Shown in pieces: positions 16,778-25,446 of a stretch of DNA of 64,000 nt; the first letter of the stretch is position 1, and each line of letters begins with the position of its first letter. The translations under genes and the position numbers were made by a program. This DNA is from Saccharothrix espanaensis DSM 44229 (lineage in GTDB: Bacteria; Actinomycetota; Actinomycetes; Mycobacteriales; Pseudonocardiaceae). The notes below the pieces were generated by a model. It had not been told where the DNA came from. It searched no databases and worked only from the letters and a program-made list of their open reading frames with translations. The DNA lies in the NCBI RefSeq assembly GCF_000328705.1, contig NC_019673.1, positions 5,518,001 through 5,582,000 on the forward strand. The letters are read 5' to 3'.

Positions 16778-19381
16778 GTGTTGTACGGCAGGGCCGGCGA
16801 GCAGGCGGCGATCGAGGCGCTGCTCGCGGCGGCCCGCGCCGGGCGCAGCGGCGCGCTGGTGCTGCGCGGCGAGGCGGGCATCGGCAAGTCCGCGCTGCTC
16901 AGGTGGGCGGCCGACGCCGCCGCCGGGCTGCGCGTGCTGTGGGTGACCGGGATCGAGGCCGAAGCCGATCTCGCGTTCGGCGGGCTGGTCCAGCTGCTGT
17001 GGCCGATCCAGGACCGGCTCGCCGCGCTGCCCGGTCCGCAGGCGGCGGCGCTGCGCGCGGTGCTGGACTCGGACCGCACCGGCGGGCAGGACCGGTTCGT
17101 GTCCGGGCTCGCCGTGCTCACGCTGCTCTCCGACGTCGCCGACGACGGCCCGGTGCTGTGCCTGGTCGACGACGCGCAGTGGCTGGACCGGGCGACCGCC
17201 GACGCCTTGCTGTTCGCCGCCCGGCGGATGGCCGCCGAACCCGTCGCCATCCTGTTCGGCGCGCGGGACACCGGGTTCGCCGCGCCGGACCTGCCGGAAC
17301 TGCGGCCGGCGCGGCTCGACGCGGCGGACGCCGGGCGGCTGCTCGCCGAGCGCGGGCCGGTGCCGCCGTCGCCGGCCCAGGTGATCGCGGAGTCGGCGGG
17401 CAACCCGCTGGCCCTGCTCGAGTTCGCCGCCGCGCAGCAGGAGCACCACATCGCCGCCGGGCCGCTCCCGGTGGCCGACCGCGTGCTGGCCGGCTTCCGC
17501 GCGCAGATCAGCGCGCTGCCGGAGCGGACCCGGCTGATGATGCTCATCGCGGCGGCCGAGGGGCGCGGGCACCTGCCGACCCTGCTCGGCGCCGCCGACG
17601 TGCTGGGCGTGGGCCTGGCCGACCTGGCGCAGGCCGAGACCGCGCGGCTGCTCGACGTCACCGGGACGACGGTCACCTTCCGGCACCCGCTGGTCGGCAC
17701 GGCCGCCTACCAGGGTGCGGTGCTCGCGCGCCGGGTCGTGGTGCACCAGGCGCTCGCCGAGTCCACTTCGGACGCCGACTGCCGGGCCCGGCACCTGGCC
17801 GCCGCCACCACCGCCCCCGATGAGCGCATCGCGGCCGAGATCGTGCGCTCGGCCGAGCGCGCACGGGCGCGCACGGCGTTCGCCGCGGCGGCCGGGCTGT
17901 ACCGGCAGGCCGCACACCTCACCGCCGACGACGGTGGGCGCGCGGCGCGCTTGGCGGAGGCGGCTTCCCTGGCGCTCGCCGCCGGGAACGGGCGGCAGGC
18001 CGCCGAACTGGTCGGGCAGGCGCAGCCGCTGACCGAGGACGCCAAGGCGCGGGCCGGCCTGGCGCAGGTGCGGGCGGCCGTGGAGTTCGAGTTCGGGGAC
18101 GCGCGCGCGGCCGGCCGCCTGCTGGTCGCGCACGCACCCTCGGCCGAACCCGCCAGGGCGGTCGAGATGCTGCGCACCGGGGCGCGGTACGCCTGGTTCT
18201 CCGGCGACCGGGAGACCGTGCACGACGCGGACAACGCGCTGGACGGCGACGACCCGCTGGTGCGGGGCCTGGCCGCGCTGGTGGACGACGACTTCGCGAC
18301 CGGGTTGCCGCTGCTGGCCGACTACGTGGCGCGCGCGGCGAGTTCCGACCCCGGCCGGACGTACTGCGCGATGATCCTCGGTGACGACACGACGACCAGG
18401 GAACTGGCGTCCGCCGAAGTGGCGCGCTGCCGGCGGGACGGGCTGATCGGCGTGCTCCCCGCGGTGCTGCAAGACCTCGCGGGTGCGCAGGTGTCGGCCG
18501 GGCTGCACCGGGACGCGGCCGCGTCGGTGGCCGAGGCGGTGCGGATCTCCCGCGACACCGGATCGCACCGACTGCTCTCCCGGCTCAACGCGGTGCCGGC
18601 GCGGGTGGCCGCGATCGAGGGTGACGAGCGGCGCTGCCGGGAACTGGCGGAGGTGCCGCCGGACGCGGGTGGGGTGGCGAGCACGGCCGCCCTGGCGTTG
18701 CTCGACCTCGGCCTCGGCCGCTACGAGTCCACTGTGGATCGAATGGACTCCGTGCTGCGCGGGCCGCTGCGGTACACGACGGCGGCGATCATGGCGATCC
18801 CGGACCTGTTCGAGGCCGCGGTGCGGTTGGGCGACCCGGGCCGGGCCGAGCCCGCGTTCCACCGGTTCGACGCGTGGGCGCAGGCAGGCGGACAGCCGTG
18901 GGCCAGGGCGGTCGCGGCGCGCTGCCGTGCCATGCTCGAAGAAGGCGAGGCGCGGTACCTGCACGCGCTGGAGTTGCACACGGGTGGTGCACGGCCCTTC
19001 GAACGAGCGCGCACGGAACTGCTCTACGGGGAATGGCTCCGCAGAGCCAAACGCCGCAGCGACGCGCGGGTTCCGTTGCGCTCGGCGTTGGAAGTCTTCG
19101 CACGACTGCACGCACGGCCGTGGGTCGATCGTGCCCGCGCCGAACTGGACGCCACCGGCGACTCCGGCCCGGCGGCCGAACCCACTGCGGACAACCCGCT
19201 GGATCGCCTCACCCCCCAGGAACTCCAGGTCGTCCGGCTGGCCGCGGACGGCGGTACGAGCCGGGAGATCGCCGCGCAGCTGTTCCTCAGCCCGCGCACG
19301 GTCGAGCACCACCTGTACCGGGCGTTCCCGAAGCTCGGCGTGCGGTCACGGCGTGAGCTGGCCCGGTTGGACCTCGGGTAG
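16778..19381 (+). CDS. LuxR-family regulator, large ATP-binding (LAL) type
   Basis: An 867-residue cytoplasmic activator. It has Walker A GEAGIGKSALL (about residue 31), Walker B VLCLVDDAQWLD (about 127), a long TPR-like helical middle, and a C-terminal LuxR helix-turn-helix (LTPQELQVVRLAADGGTS, then FLSPRTVEHHLYRAFPKLGV). GTG at 16778 is chosen because GAGGGG lies 7 nt upstream; a TTG five codons earlier is less likely. It is divergent from the OYE-MFS unit and may activate it. Confidence 0.85.
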   Translation: MLYGRAGEQAAIEALLAAARAGRSGALVLRGEAGIGKSALLRWAADAAAGLRVLWVTGIEAEADLAFGGLVQLLWPIQDRLAALPGPQAAALRAVLDSDRTGGQDRFVSGLAVLTLLSDVADDGPVLCLVDDAQWLDRATADALLFAARRMAAEPVAILFGARDTGFAAPDLPELRPARLDAADAGRLLAERGPVPPSPAQVIAESAGNPLALLEFAAAQQEHHIAAGPLPVADRVLAGFRAQISALPERTRLMMLIAAAEGRGHLPTLLGAADVLGVGLADLAQAETARLLDVTGTTVTFRHPLVGTAAYQGAVLARRVVVHQALAESTSDADCRARHLAAATTAPDERIAAEIVRSAERARARTAFAAAAGLYRQAAHLTADDGGRAARLAEAASLALAAGNGRQAAELVGQAQPLTEDAKARAGLAQVRAAVEFEFGDARAAGRLLVAHAPSAEPARAVEMLRTGARYAWFSGDRETVHDADNALDGDDPLVRGLAALVDDDFATGLPLLADYVARAASSDPGRTYCAMILGDDTTTRELASAEVARCRRDGLIGVLPAVLQDLAGAQVSAGLHRDAAASVAEAVRISRDTGSHRLLSRLNAVPARVAAIEGDERRCRELAEVPPDAGGVASTAALALLDLGLGRYESTVDRMDSVLRGPLRYTTAAIMAIPDLFEAAVRLGDPGRAEPAFHRFDAWAQAGGQPWARAVAARCRAMLEEGEARYLHALELHTGGARPFERARTELLYGEWLRRAKRRSDARVPLRSALEVFARLHARPWVDRARAELDATGDSGPAAEPTADNPLDRLTPQELQVVRLAADGGTSREIAAQLFLSPRTVEHHLYRAFPKLGVRSRRELARLDLG

Positions 19382-19475
19382 GCAGCGTCCGGTACCCGCC
19401 TGCTCCGAACTCACCGTCGCCGCCATCGTCCTCCGGCGCGGATGAGAACCGCAGGGCACCGCCTGGCGACCACCC

Positions 19476-19513
19476 GGGACGTGGTGGCGAGGGTGCCGCC
19501 ACCACGACGTCCC
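19476..19513. terminator. Hairpin terminator
   Basis: GGGACGTGGTGGCG pairs with CGCCACCACGACGTCCC across a 7-nt loop with a 3-nt bulge. It lies between the convergent LAL and MBL-fold genes, 4 bp from the MBL-fold stop. Confidence 0.5.
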
Positions 19514-19517
19514 CGGC

Positions 19518-20300
19518 TCAGCCCAGGTCGAGGCGGTCGGCCAGGCCGGCGGCGGTGAAGGCGGCCACCAGCTCGTCCAGTCCCTCGGAGAAGTGGCTCC
19601 AGCTGTTGTAGTGCACCGGGACCACGCGGCGGGCGTCGAGGATGCGGGTGGCCTCGGCGGCCGACGCGCTGTCCAGGACGAGCGCCGCGCCGTCGAACAC
19701 GACCGGGATGCGCGGCGCGCCGGCGAACAGGATGGCCGTGTCGATCGCGGGGAAGCGCTCGGCGACCTGCCTGACGGCGTCGAGCGAGGCGTTGTCGCCG
19801 CTGACGTAGACCGCGGGCAGGTCGGGCGCGGTCAGGACGAACCCGACGACCTGGCCGGTGACGGGCTCGACCTCCTCGCGGGTCCCGGGGCCGTGCACGG
19901 CGGGTGCGGCCGTGACGGTGACGGTGCCGCCGTCGGGCCGGGTCAGCTCGACGGTCTCCCAGTCCGCCAGGCCCTTCGCGGCCCCGCCCAGCCGCCGGCC
20001 GCCGCCGGGGGTGGTCAGGACGAGGGGGACGTCGGCGAGCAGGGCGCGGCCGGCGTGGTCGAGGTTGTCCGGGTGCTCGTCGTGGGAGAGCAGGACGACG
20101 TCGACGCGGCCCAGCTCGGCCGGGGTGGCCGACGCGGGGGCGGTCTTGGCCAGCTCCGGGCCGGAGCCGTCGCCGTAGGTGCCGGGACCGTCGAAGGTCG
20201 GGTCGGTGAGGAAGGTCAGGCCGCCGTAGGTGAGCAGGGCGGTCGGGCCGCCGAACACGCGGACGGGGAACTGCTCGGTGGTCGTGCCGGTGGACGTCAC
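19518..20300 (-). CDS. MBL-fold (UlaG-like) metallohydrolase
   Basis: A cytoplasmic metallo-beta-lactamase-fold protein of about 260 residues. The metal motif reads LLSHDEHPDNLD, a variant of HxHxDH. VHGPGT supplies a later His, YVSGDNASLDAV the bridging Asp, and VPVHYNSWSHFSEG the last His region, as in UlaG/L-ascorbate-6-phosphate-lactonase-like proteins. GTG at 20300 is preceded by GAGGAG at 10 nt; a GTG six codons upstream is possible but would start inside the operator. Divergent from a CGNR-type regulator. Substrate unknown. Confidence 0.78.
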   Translation of the reverse strand: MTSTGTTTEQFPVRVFGGPTALLTYGGLTFLTDPTFDGPGTYGDGSGPELAKTAPASATPAELGRVDVVLLSHDEHPDNLDHAGRALLADVPLVLTTPGGGRRLGGAAKGLADWETVELTRPDGGTVTVTAAPAVHGPGTREEVEPVTGQVVGFVLTAPDLPAVYVSGDNASLDAVRQVAERFPAIDTAILFAGAPRIPVVFDGAALVLDSASAAEATRILDARRVVPVHYNSWSHFSEGLDELVAAFTAAGLADRLDLG

Positions 20301-20308
20301 AGGACTGA

Positions 20309-20366
20309 GTCTCCTCACGGATGAATGTCACCTATCCGTGAGGAGACGGTAGTGTTTCTCACGGAT
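20309..20366. promoter_or_regulatory. Divergent operator with 14-bp inverted repeat plus third half-site
   Basis: GTCTCCTCACGGAT (20309-20322) is repeated as a perfect inverted copy ATCCGTGAGGAGAC (20334-20347) around an 11-bp spacer. A third CTCACGGAT lies at 20358-20366. The block sits between the divergent MBL-fold and CGNR genes, so the CGNR protein is the obvious candidate ligand. Confidence 0.65.
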
Positions 20367-20390
20367 GAGCGCAAGCTCTACCATGAGGCC

Positions 20391-20984
20391 ATGCACGAGG
20401 ACGTCGACGCCGCTCCCCCGCCGGCACCGGGCGCGGAGCAGTACCCGGCGCTGGACTTCGCCAACAGCGCGGTGGCGCTGCCCGGCGGGCAGTACACCGA
20501 CCAGCTCGGCACGCCCACGTCCGCCGACCGCTGGCTGGCCGACCACGCCCTGGCTCCCGAGCGGGCGGGCCTGGCCGAGATGTGCACCTCCCAGCTCCGC
20601 TCGCTGCGCGAACAGGTCCGGTCGCTGCTCGCCGCACGGGTCGCCGGCGTGCCCGCCCTGCCGCCGGCGGTGGCAGCCGTCAACGCCGCGCTCACCCGCG
20701 TCCCGACCGCCGCCCTGCTGCTGTGGGACGAGAAGACCGGCCCGCACCGGGCGGCGCCACACCCGGTCAACCAGATCCTCGACCACGCGTTGGCAGCCCT
20801 GGCGGCCAACGCGGCGGACCTGCTCACCGGCCCCGACGCCGAACGCCTGACCGCCTGCGGCTCCCCACCCTGCAACCGCTTCCTGCTCCGCCACGGCCGC
20901 CGCCACTGGTGCTCGACCCGCTGCGGCGACCGCGCCCGAGCCGCCCGCGCCTACGCCCGCCGCACCCACGCCGCCGACTCTTGA
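20391..20984 (+). CDS. CGNR zinc-finger / ABATE-domain regulator
   Basis: A 197-residue cytoplasmic protein. The N-terminal ABATE-type domain reads YPALDFANSAVALPGG and DQLGTPTSADRWL. The C-terminus holds the CGNR-type zinc finger, CGSPPCNRFLLRHG, RRHWCSTRCGDR, then an Arg-rich helix. Such proteins are thought to be stress-linked transcription regulators. ATG at 20391 with TGAGG upstream is chosen; in-frame GTG codons further up lie in the operator. The divergent MBL-fold gene is the probable target, with autoregulation. Confidence 0.8.
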   Translation: MHEDVDAAPPPAPGAEQYPALDFANSAVALPGGQYTDQLGTPTSADRWLADHALAPERAGLAEMCTSQLRSLREQVRSLLAARVAGVPALPPAVAAVNAALTRVPTAALLLWDEKTGPHRAAPHPVNQILDHALAALAANAADLLTGPDAERLTACGSPPCNRFLLRHGRRHWCSTRCGDRARAARAYARRTHAADS

Positions 20985-20992
20985 TCGGTTTG

Positions 20993-21792
20993 TCAAGCGG
21001 CGGCAGCGAGGTGAGGTGCAGGTTGATAGGGCCGGTTGTCACGCGGCAGTGCCCAGAGGACGTTGACGCGTCGGCGGGCGAGTGCGAGCACGGCCTGGGT
21101 GTGGTGTTCGCCCTCGGCGCGCTTGGTGGTGCCGGTGGCGGCGATGAACTCGGCGCCGAGCAGGACGCCGATTCCGGGCATGCTGATGATCACCTTGGGG
21201 CGTTGCGGACCTTGCGTTCACGCAGCCGGACAATCAGGTCCTCGACCCCGACGTCCCGAAGCGCGGCCGGGGTCTGGAATCCCGTCAGCAGGACCAACGG
21301 TCCCTGGGTGGTCAGGTCGAGAGCGCGCTCCAGCGCGGGACAGACGGCCGGCATCCGGTCGTGGAGCCGGTTGACCGATCGGACACGGTCGGCGGCCAGG
21401 TCCTGGCGGCGGGCCACGAGCAGCCGCAGCTCGACGACCAGTTCGTCGTCGCCGTCCAGGATCGTCAGGTCGCGGCGCATCCGGGCCTGGTCGGCGATGA
21501 TCAGCGCGTCCTTGGCGTCGGTCTTGCCCGCGCCGCGGTGTCCGGCGGCGGCCCGGTTGACCATGATGCCCGGCACGTAGGCGACCACCTGGCCGTGATC
21601 GAGCAGCAGGGTCAGCAACAGCGCGGACTTCAAGTCGATGACCCACCGGACCCGCTCCGACAGGGCACACACCTCGCCGATCGCGGCCAGCAGCACTGCC
21701 TCGTCGTTGGCGACCCGGCGGGAGAACACCCGCCTGCCCTCTGCGTCGACCACGGTCACGTGGTGGTGCTCCCGGCCGATGTCCACACCCAC
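20993..21792 (-). mobile_element. IS110-family transposase, internally deleted and frameshifted
   Basis: The N-terminal DEDD-type domain is recognisable: MGVDIGREHHHVTVV, VRWVIDLKSALLLTLLL and AGKTDAKDALIIADQARM. It stops after RKVRNAPR. A second, shifted frame (20993-21193) resumes with the Transposase_20 core MPGIGVLLGAEFIAATG, then jumps to KRAEGEHHTQAVLALARRR and the family's usual C-terminal end. Complete IS110 transposases are about 400 residues; here about 265 codons remain, with one deletion before MPGIG and another inside the C-terminal domain. The catalytic Ser region is lost. Non-functional remnant; IS110 has no obvious terminal inverted repeats, so its ends cannot be fixed. Confidence 0.8.
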
Positions 21793-22096
21793 AGTTGCGT
21801 CAACTCACACCTTTCACCAGCAGGTTCCTGATCGCGCCCGCAGACGACCCCGCCGCCAGGTCCCTACACGGCGATCGGTTCGCAGCTCTCAATCAGAGGC
21901 CGAGTCCGTCCGGAAGAGGCGGGCGGCGAGTCGGCCAGAGCCACACCAGCGGCAGACGGCTGAACGCCACACCCGCCCCTCCCGGGGCATCCGGACCCTA
22001 CGAGGCCGGATAACCAAAGGGTAGGGACGACTGAACGGCGTCACGTTCCGCCACCAAGCCGGTCACGAGCCCGTGCGGCGGCGCTCGGCGCGCGGG
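21793..22096. other. Intergenic region downstream of the conflict-type operon
   Basis: About 300 bp between the IS110 remnant and the end of the eight-gene operon. No gene or clear hairpin was recognised; it may include the lost flank of the insertion sequence. Confidence 0.35.
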
Positions 22097-23221
22097 TCAC
22101 GCGTCATCGTCGTCGTCGAAGTCGTCGGAGTCGTCCGCTCCCAGGATGTCGGCCGCGCCCACCGACGGGGCCGCCGGCCGGGACCCGACGACCGCCTCCC
22201 GTTGCGGGCCGCCCGGCAGGGACGCCTGCTTCTCGCCGAAGTCGATCGCGAACGGCGTGTCGGACAGCCGGTTCGCGATCACCGCCGTGGCCTTCGCCAT
22301 GATGTCCGCCACGTTGCCCCGGCTGACCAGACCGTTGTCCAGCAACGAGTTCAGCAGCCCGCGCGCGCCCTCGAAGTCGAGCCGGCGCTGCTGCATGAAC
22401 AGCGCGATGACCTCGTTGACCTGGTCGGGGTGGGCGGCCAGCTTCAGCCCGATCAGGTTCATCTCGTCGTTCTTGATGGCGTCGGCGTAGAACTCCATCT
22501 CCACCCGCTTCATCGTCAGCTCGTGCTCCTGCTGCCGCTTCTGCCGCTCCAGCTCGAACACCGCGCGCTGGGCCTCCAGGTCCAGCTGCGCCCGCTGCTC
22601 GATCGCGCGCAGGTCGAGGTCGGCCCTGGTCGCCTCGTTCTCCCGGCGCCGGGCCGCGAGCGCACGGGTGTGCTCCTTGCGCCGGCGCACCTCGCCCGCC
22701 GTGCTGTCGTCCAGGCTCAGCGCCACCCCGCAGTCCAGCAGTCCCAGGCCCTGCTTCAGCGTGCGCTTGTGCGTGAACCCGAAGGCCTGGTGCACCTCCT
22801 GCTCGGCCACGGCGACCTCTTCGATCGCGTGCTCGACCGTGATCTCCCGGAGCTTCCTGGTCAGGTACGCCTTCACGATGAACTCGGCGTCGGTCAGGTT
22901 GGTCTCCACCGCCGCCACCGGATCGGTGATCCGCCACGACGCGTCGACCTGGGCGATGAAGCTGTACGCGCGTTCCGCGCTGGGCACCCGCAGCACGAGG
23001 TGGCGGTTGAACACCGACGTGTCCACCAGGAACACCGCCCGCAGGCCCGCGCCGTCCCCGAAACCGAGTTGGTGGGTCAGGTGCTGGTACTTGCCGTGCC
23101 GGTCGAGGTAGACCGTCGCCTGATCGGGCCGGGGCACCGGCCGTTTCTTCCACAGCTCCGCGTACGTCAGGTCCATCCGCGTCACCAACGGTGTGCTGTG
23201 GCTCGGGTTCCGGTTGATCAC
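22097..23221 (-). CDS. SPFH-like coiled-coil protein with acidic tail
   Basis: A 374-residue protein, last gene of the eight-gene operon. The N-terminal half (about residues 40-150) has the SPFH/Band-7 cadence: AVFLVDTSVFNRHLVLRVP, then VDASWRITDPVAAVETN and KAYLTRKLREITVEHAIEE. It is followed by a long charged coiled coil (about 185-260), an amphipathic region (about 262-330) and a strongly acidic end (DDSDDFDDDDDA). No membrane helix is obvious, unlike classical stomatins. GTG start overlaps the upstream stop codon (GTGA). SPFH proteins form oligomeric membrane-associated scaffolds; a scaffold role is inferred. Confidence 0.55.
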   Translation of the reverse strand: MINRNPSHSTPLVTRMDLTYAELWKKRPVPRPDQATVYLDRHGKYQHLTHQLGFGDGAGLRAVFLVDTSVFNRHLVLRVPSAERAYSFIAQVDASWRITDPVAAVETNLTDAEFIVKAYLTRKLREITVEHAIEEVAVAEQEVHQAFGFTHKRTLKQGLGLLDCGVALSLDDSTAGEVRRRKEHTRALAARRRENEATRADLDLRAIEQRAQLDLEAQRAVFELERQKRQQEHELTMKRVEMEFYADAIKNDEMNLIGLKLAAHPDQVNEVIALFMQQRRLDFEGARGLLNSLLDNGLVSRGNVADIMAKATAVIANRLSDTPFAIDFGEKQASLPGGPQREAVVGSRPAAPSVGAADILGADDSDDFDDDDDA

Positions 23222-25446
23222 GCTCGGTTCTCCTTCTCATCCAGTGCGGCGAGCAGGTCGGCGACGGCGTCACGGGGACCGTTGCGGGCACGGGCCCAGT
23301 CCTCCAGGTGGAACGGGATCGTCGCCGCGTCCCCCGTCGTCCGCACGAGGTCGGCGAACAGCCTGCCCAGGGGTGCGCGCTGGGTGGTGTCGCGCTGCGC
23401 GGTCTTCACCCAGCGGCGGAACACGTCCAGCATCTCGTGCAGGTAGAACTGGGCCTCCAGGGCGCGGGCGACCAGCGTGACGACCGCCTCGCGCCGGGTG
23501 ACCCGCCGGGTGCCCACCACGACCCGGTCCGCCCGGTCGGCGGTACGCGTGTCGTCCTCGGCCACCCACAACAAGCCCGGCCACGGCTCGGTGCTGCCGT
23601 CCTCGGACACCTGGAGGTAGACGCTGAGCTGCACGACGCAGATCAGCGCGGTGGCCCGCACCGCGGGCTTGGTCGAGACCGACCACTTGATCAGCTCGCC
23701 GAGCACGGCGTCCAGCTTGTCGTGCTCCACCACCAGGTTCGTGATCGCGTCGGCGATGGCGATCACCATGCGCGGGGTGTCGGTGTCGGCGGCCTTGCGC
23801 AGCCGCTTGAGCGATTCGGCCGTCGTCATGATCGGCAGCACGCCCAGCGCCGCCACGGCCGCCACTCGCCTGCCGGTCACCTTGACGCCCTGCAACCACT
23901 GGTCGATCATCCGGGCCAGCAGCGGCTGCATCTCGGGCTGCATCGCGGGCAGCCGCAACGCGCCGAGCACCGCGTGGCGCTCCCACGCGGCGTTCCTGTC
24001 GGCCCAGCGCTCGATGACGTACCGGCGGGTGTGCTCGAACTCCGACAGGCTCAGCAGGCCGGCCGCGACGCCGACCCGGAAGCGCACGTCCCGGTCCGGC
24101 GAGCTGCCCAGCTCGCGCAGCCAGGCGCGCACCACGGCGTGCGCTTCCGGGTACTCCAGCCAGATGTGCTGGAGCACCCGGCGCGGGCGGTGCGGGTCGC
24201 GGTAGCGGACCACGTCGACGGCGAGGCTGCCCAGGTCGCCGTCCTCCACCACGGTCGTGATCTCGGCCGCCATCTGCTCGGCCAGCGAGAGCGTGCGCAC
24301 CGCGAACACCTTGCGGGTGCGGTCCCGGGAGTCGGGCACCTCGGCCGCCTGGATCGCCTTCGCGAGCTTGGTCGCGTTCTCCGCGACGGTCGCCAGCGGC
24401 AGCCCGTCGAACACCGCGAGCGCGATCGCGAACGCGCGGTGGTCGTTGTCGGACAGCCCGTCGAACCACTCGCGGAAGCCCGACTCGGCGTGCGCGGCGT
24501 AGCGCTGCCGGACGTCTTCCAGCTCGCGCTCGCCGAGCACCACCAGGCACAGGCCGCGGCCGAACTCGGCGAGGTCGTGCGCGCGCAGCGACCGGCCCAC
24601 GACCTCCTCGACCAGTTCGGCGAACTCCGGGAAGTCCGCCAGGTCCTGCTCGGGCTTGCCGGCCCGGCGCAACCCGCCCTGGAAGTGGCTGTGCACCAGC
24701 GCCCGGTCGTCCAGCCGCGCCGCGCCGTCGACCAGGAACCCGCCGATCTCCCGGTCCCGCACCGGGGTGTGCGCGGCGACCAGGACGACCATCCGCGCGC
24801 CGGTGTCGGCGAGCCGCCGCTTCCACTGCTCCAGCGCGAACGTCGACAGCGCCGCCGCCTGCCCGATCTCCAGCGATTCGAGCAGGTAGCCGTGGTCGGC
24901 GGTCAGCTCGACCGGGGTCGACGGCGAGCGCAGGTCGAGGTCCGGGCTGAGCTTCTCCACGCCGCGGGCGCACTCCTGGGCCAGCAGGTGCAGGGCGGTG
25001 GCCGTGCGCCCCCAGCCCGAGGGCGCCCGCAGCAGCAGGATCCTGTTGTCCCGCAGGCGTTCCTTCAGGTCGCGGTAGTTGTCCGGCGAGACGAAGGTGG
25101 CGGTGATCGAGGACAGCGCCTCCGGCGCGATGGGGCCGGTGGGCACCGAGCCGTGCCCACCGGGCCCGCGCGGCGAGCCGGCTTCGACCAGGCCGATCGT
25201 GTTGGCCACGAACACGTTGCCGACGGAGCCCCGCTCGCCGAGCAGCGCGGCGACCGCGTTCTCCAGCGCCCGGGTGTTCTGGTGCAGGTGGCGCGCCTTG
25301 GACGGGTCCGTCGCGGTCGCCTTCGCGGTGTCGGCGTCCTCCTCGGGCTGCTCCGGCGCGCCGTCCGGTTCGGCCTCCTCCGGCTTCACCTCGGCGGGCT
25401 CGGCCGCGGGCGCCTTCTCCTCGTCGGCGGGCTGGTCGTCGCTCAC
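23218..25446 (-). CDS. P-loop (Walker A Arg variant) protein with HEAT-like repeats
   Basis: A 742-residue protein. The Pro/Glu-rich N-terminus (about 1-60) precedes the short motif GNVFVANTIGLV (about 80-92). The P-loop-like sequence RAPSGWGRTATALHLL (about 150) has Arg where Walker A has Lys, and a hydrophobic Walker-B-like strand RMVVLVAAHTP follows. From about residue 370 to the end the chain is helical and HEAT-like, for example RFRVGVAAGLLSL and GRRVAAVAALGVLPI. GTG at 25446 overlaps the upstream stop (GTGA). ATP binding is uncertain because of the Arg; the protein looks like a large nSTAND-style adaptor. It shares an N-[ST]-I-G motif with the upstream gene's C-terminus. Confidence 0.6.
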   Translation of the reverse strand: MSDDQPADEEKAPAAEPAEVKPEEAEPDGAPEQPEEDADTAKATATDPSKARHLHQNTRALENAVAALLGERGSVGNVFVANTIGLVEAGSPRGPGGHGSVPTGPIAPEALSSITATFVSPDNYRDLKERLRDNRILLLRAPSGWGRTATALHLLAQECARGVEKLSPDLDLRSPSTPVELTADHGYLLESLEIGQAAALSTFALEQWKRRLADTGARMVVLVAAHTPVRDREIGGFLVDGAARLDDRALVHSHFQGGLRRAGKPEQDLADFPEFAELVEEVVGRSLRAHDLAEFGRGLCLVVLGERELEDVRQRYAAHAESGFREWFDGLSDNDHRAFAIALAVFDGLPLATVAENATKLAKAIQAAEVPDSRDRTRKVFAVRTLSLAEQMAAEITTVVEDGDLGSLAVDVVRYRDPHRPRRVLQHIWLEYPEAHAVVRAWLRELGSSPDRDVRFRVGVAAGLLSLSEFEHTRRYVIERWADRNAAWERHAVLGALRLPAMQPEMQPLLARMIDQWLQGVKVTGRRVAAVAALGVLPIMTTAESLKRLRKAADTDTPRMVIAIADAITNLVVEHDKLDAVLGELIKWSVSTKPAVRATALICVVQLSVYLQVSEDGSTEPWPGLLWVAEDDTRTADRADRVVVGTRRVTRREAVVTLVARALEAQFYLHEMLDVFRRWVKTAQRDTTQRAPLGRLFADLVRTTGDAATIPFHLEDWARARNGPRDAVADLLAALDEKENRA

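Noticed and set aside
16727..19312. 861-codon minus-strand frame
   Set aside because: Shadow of the LAL regulator, whose Walker and helix-turn-helix motifs are unmistakable.
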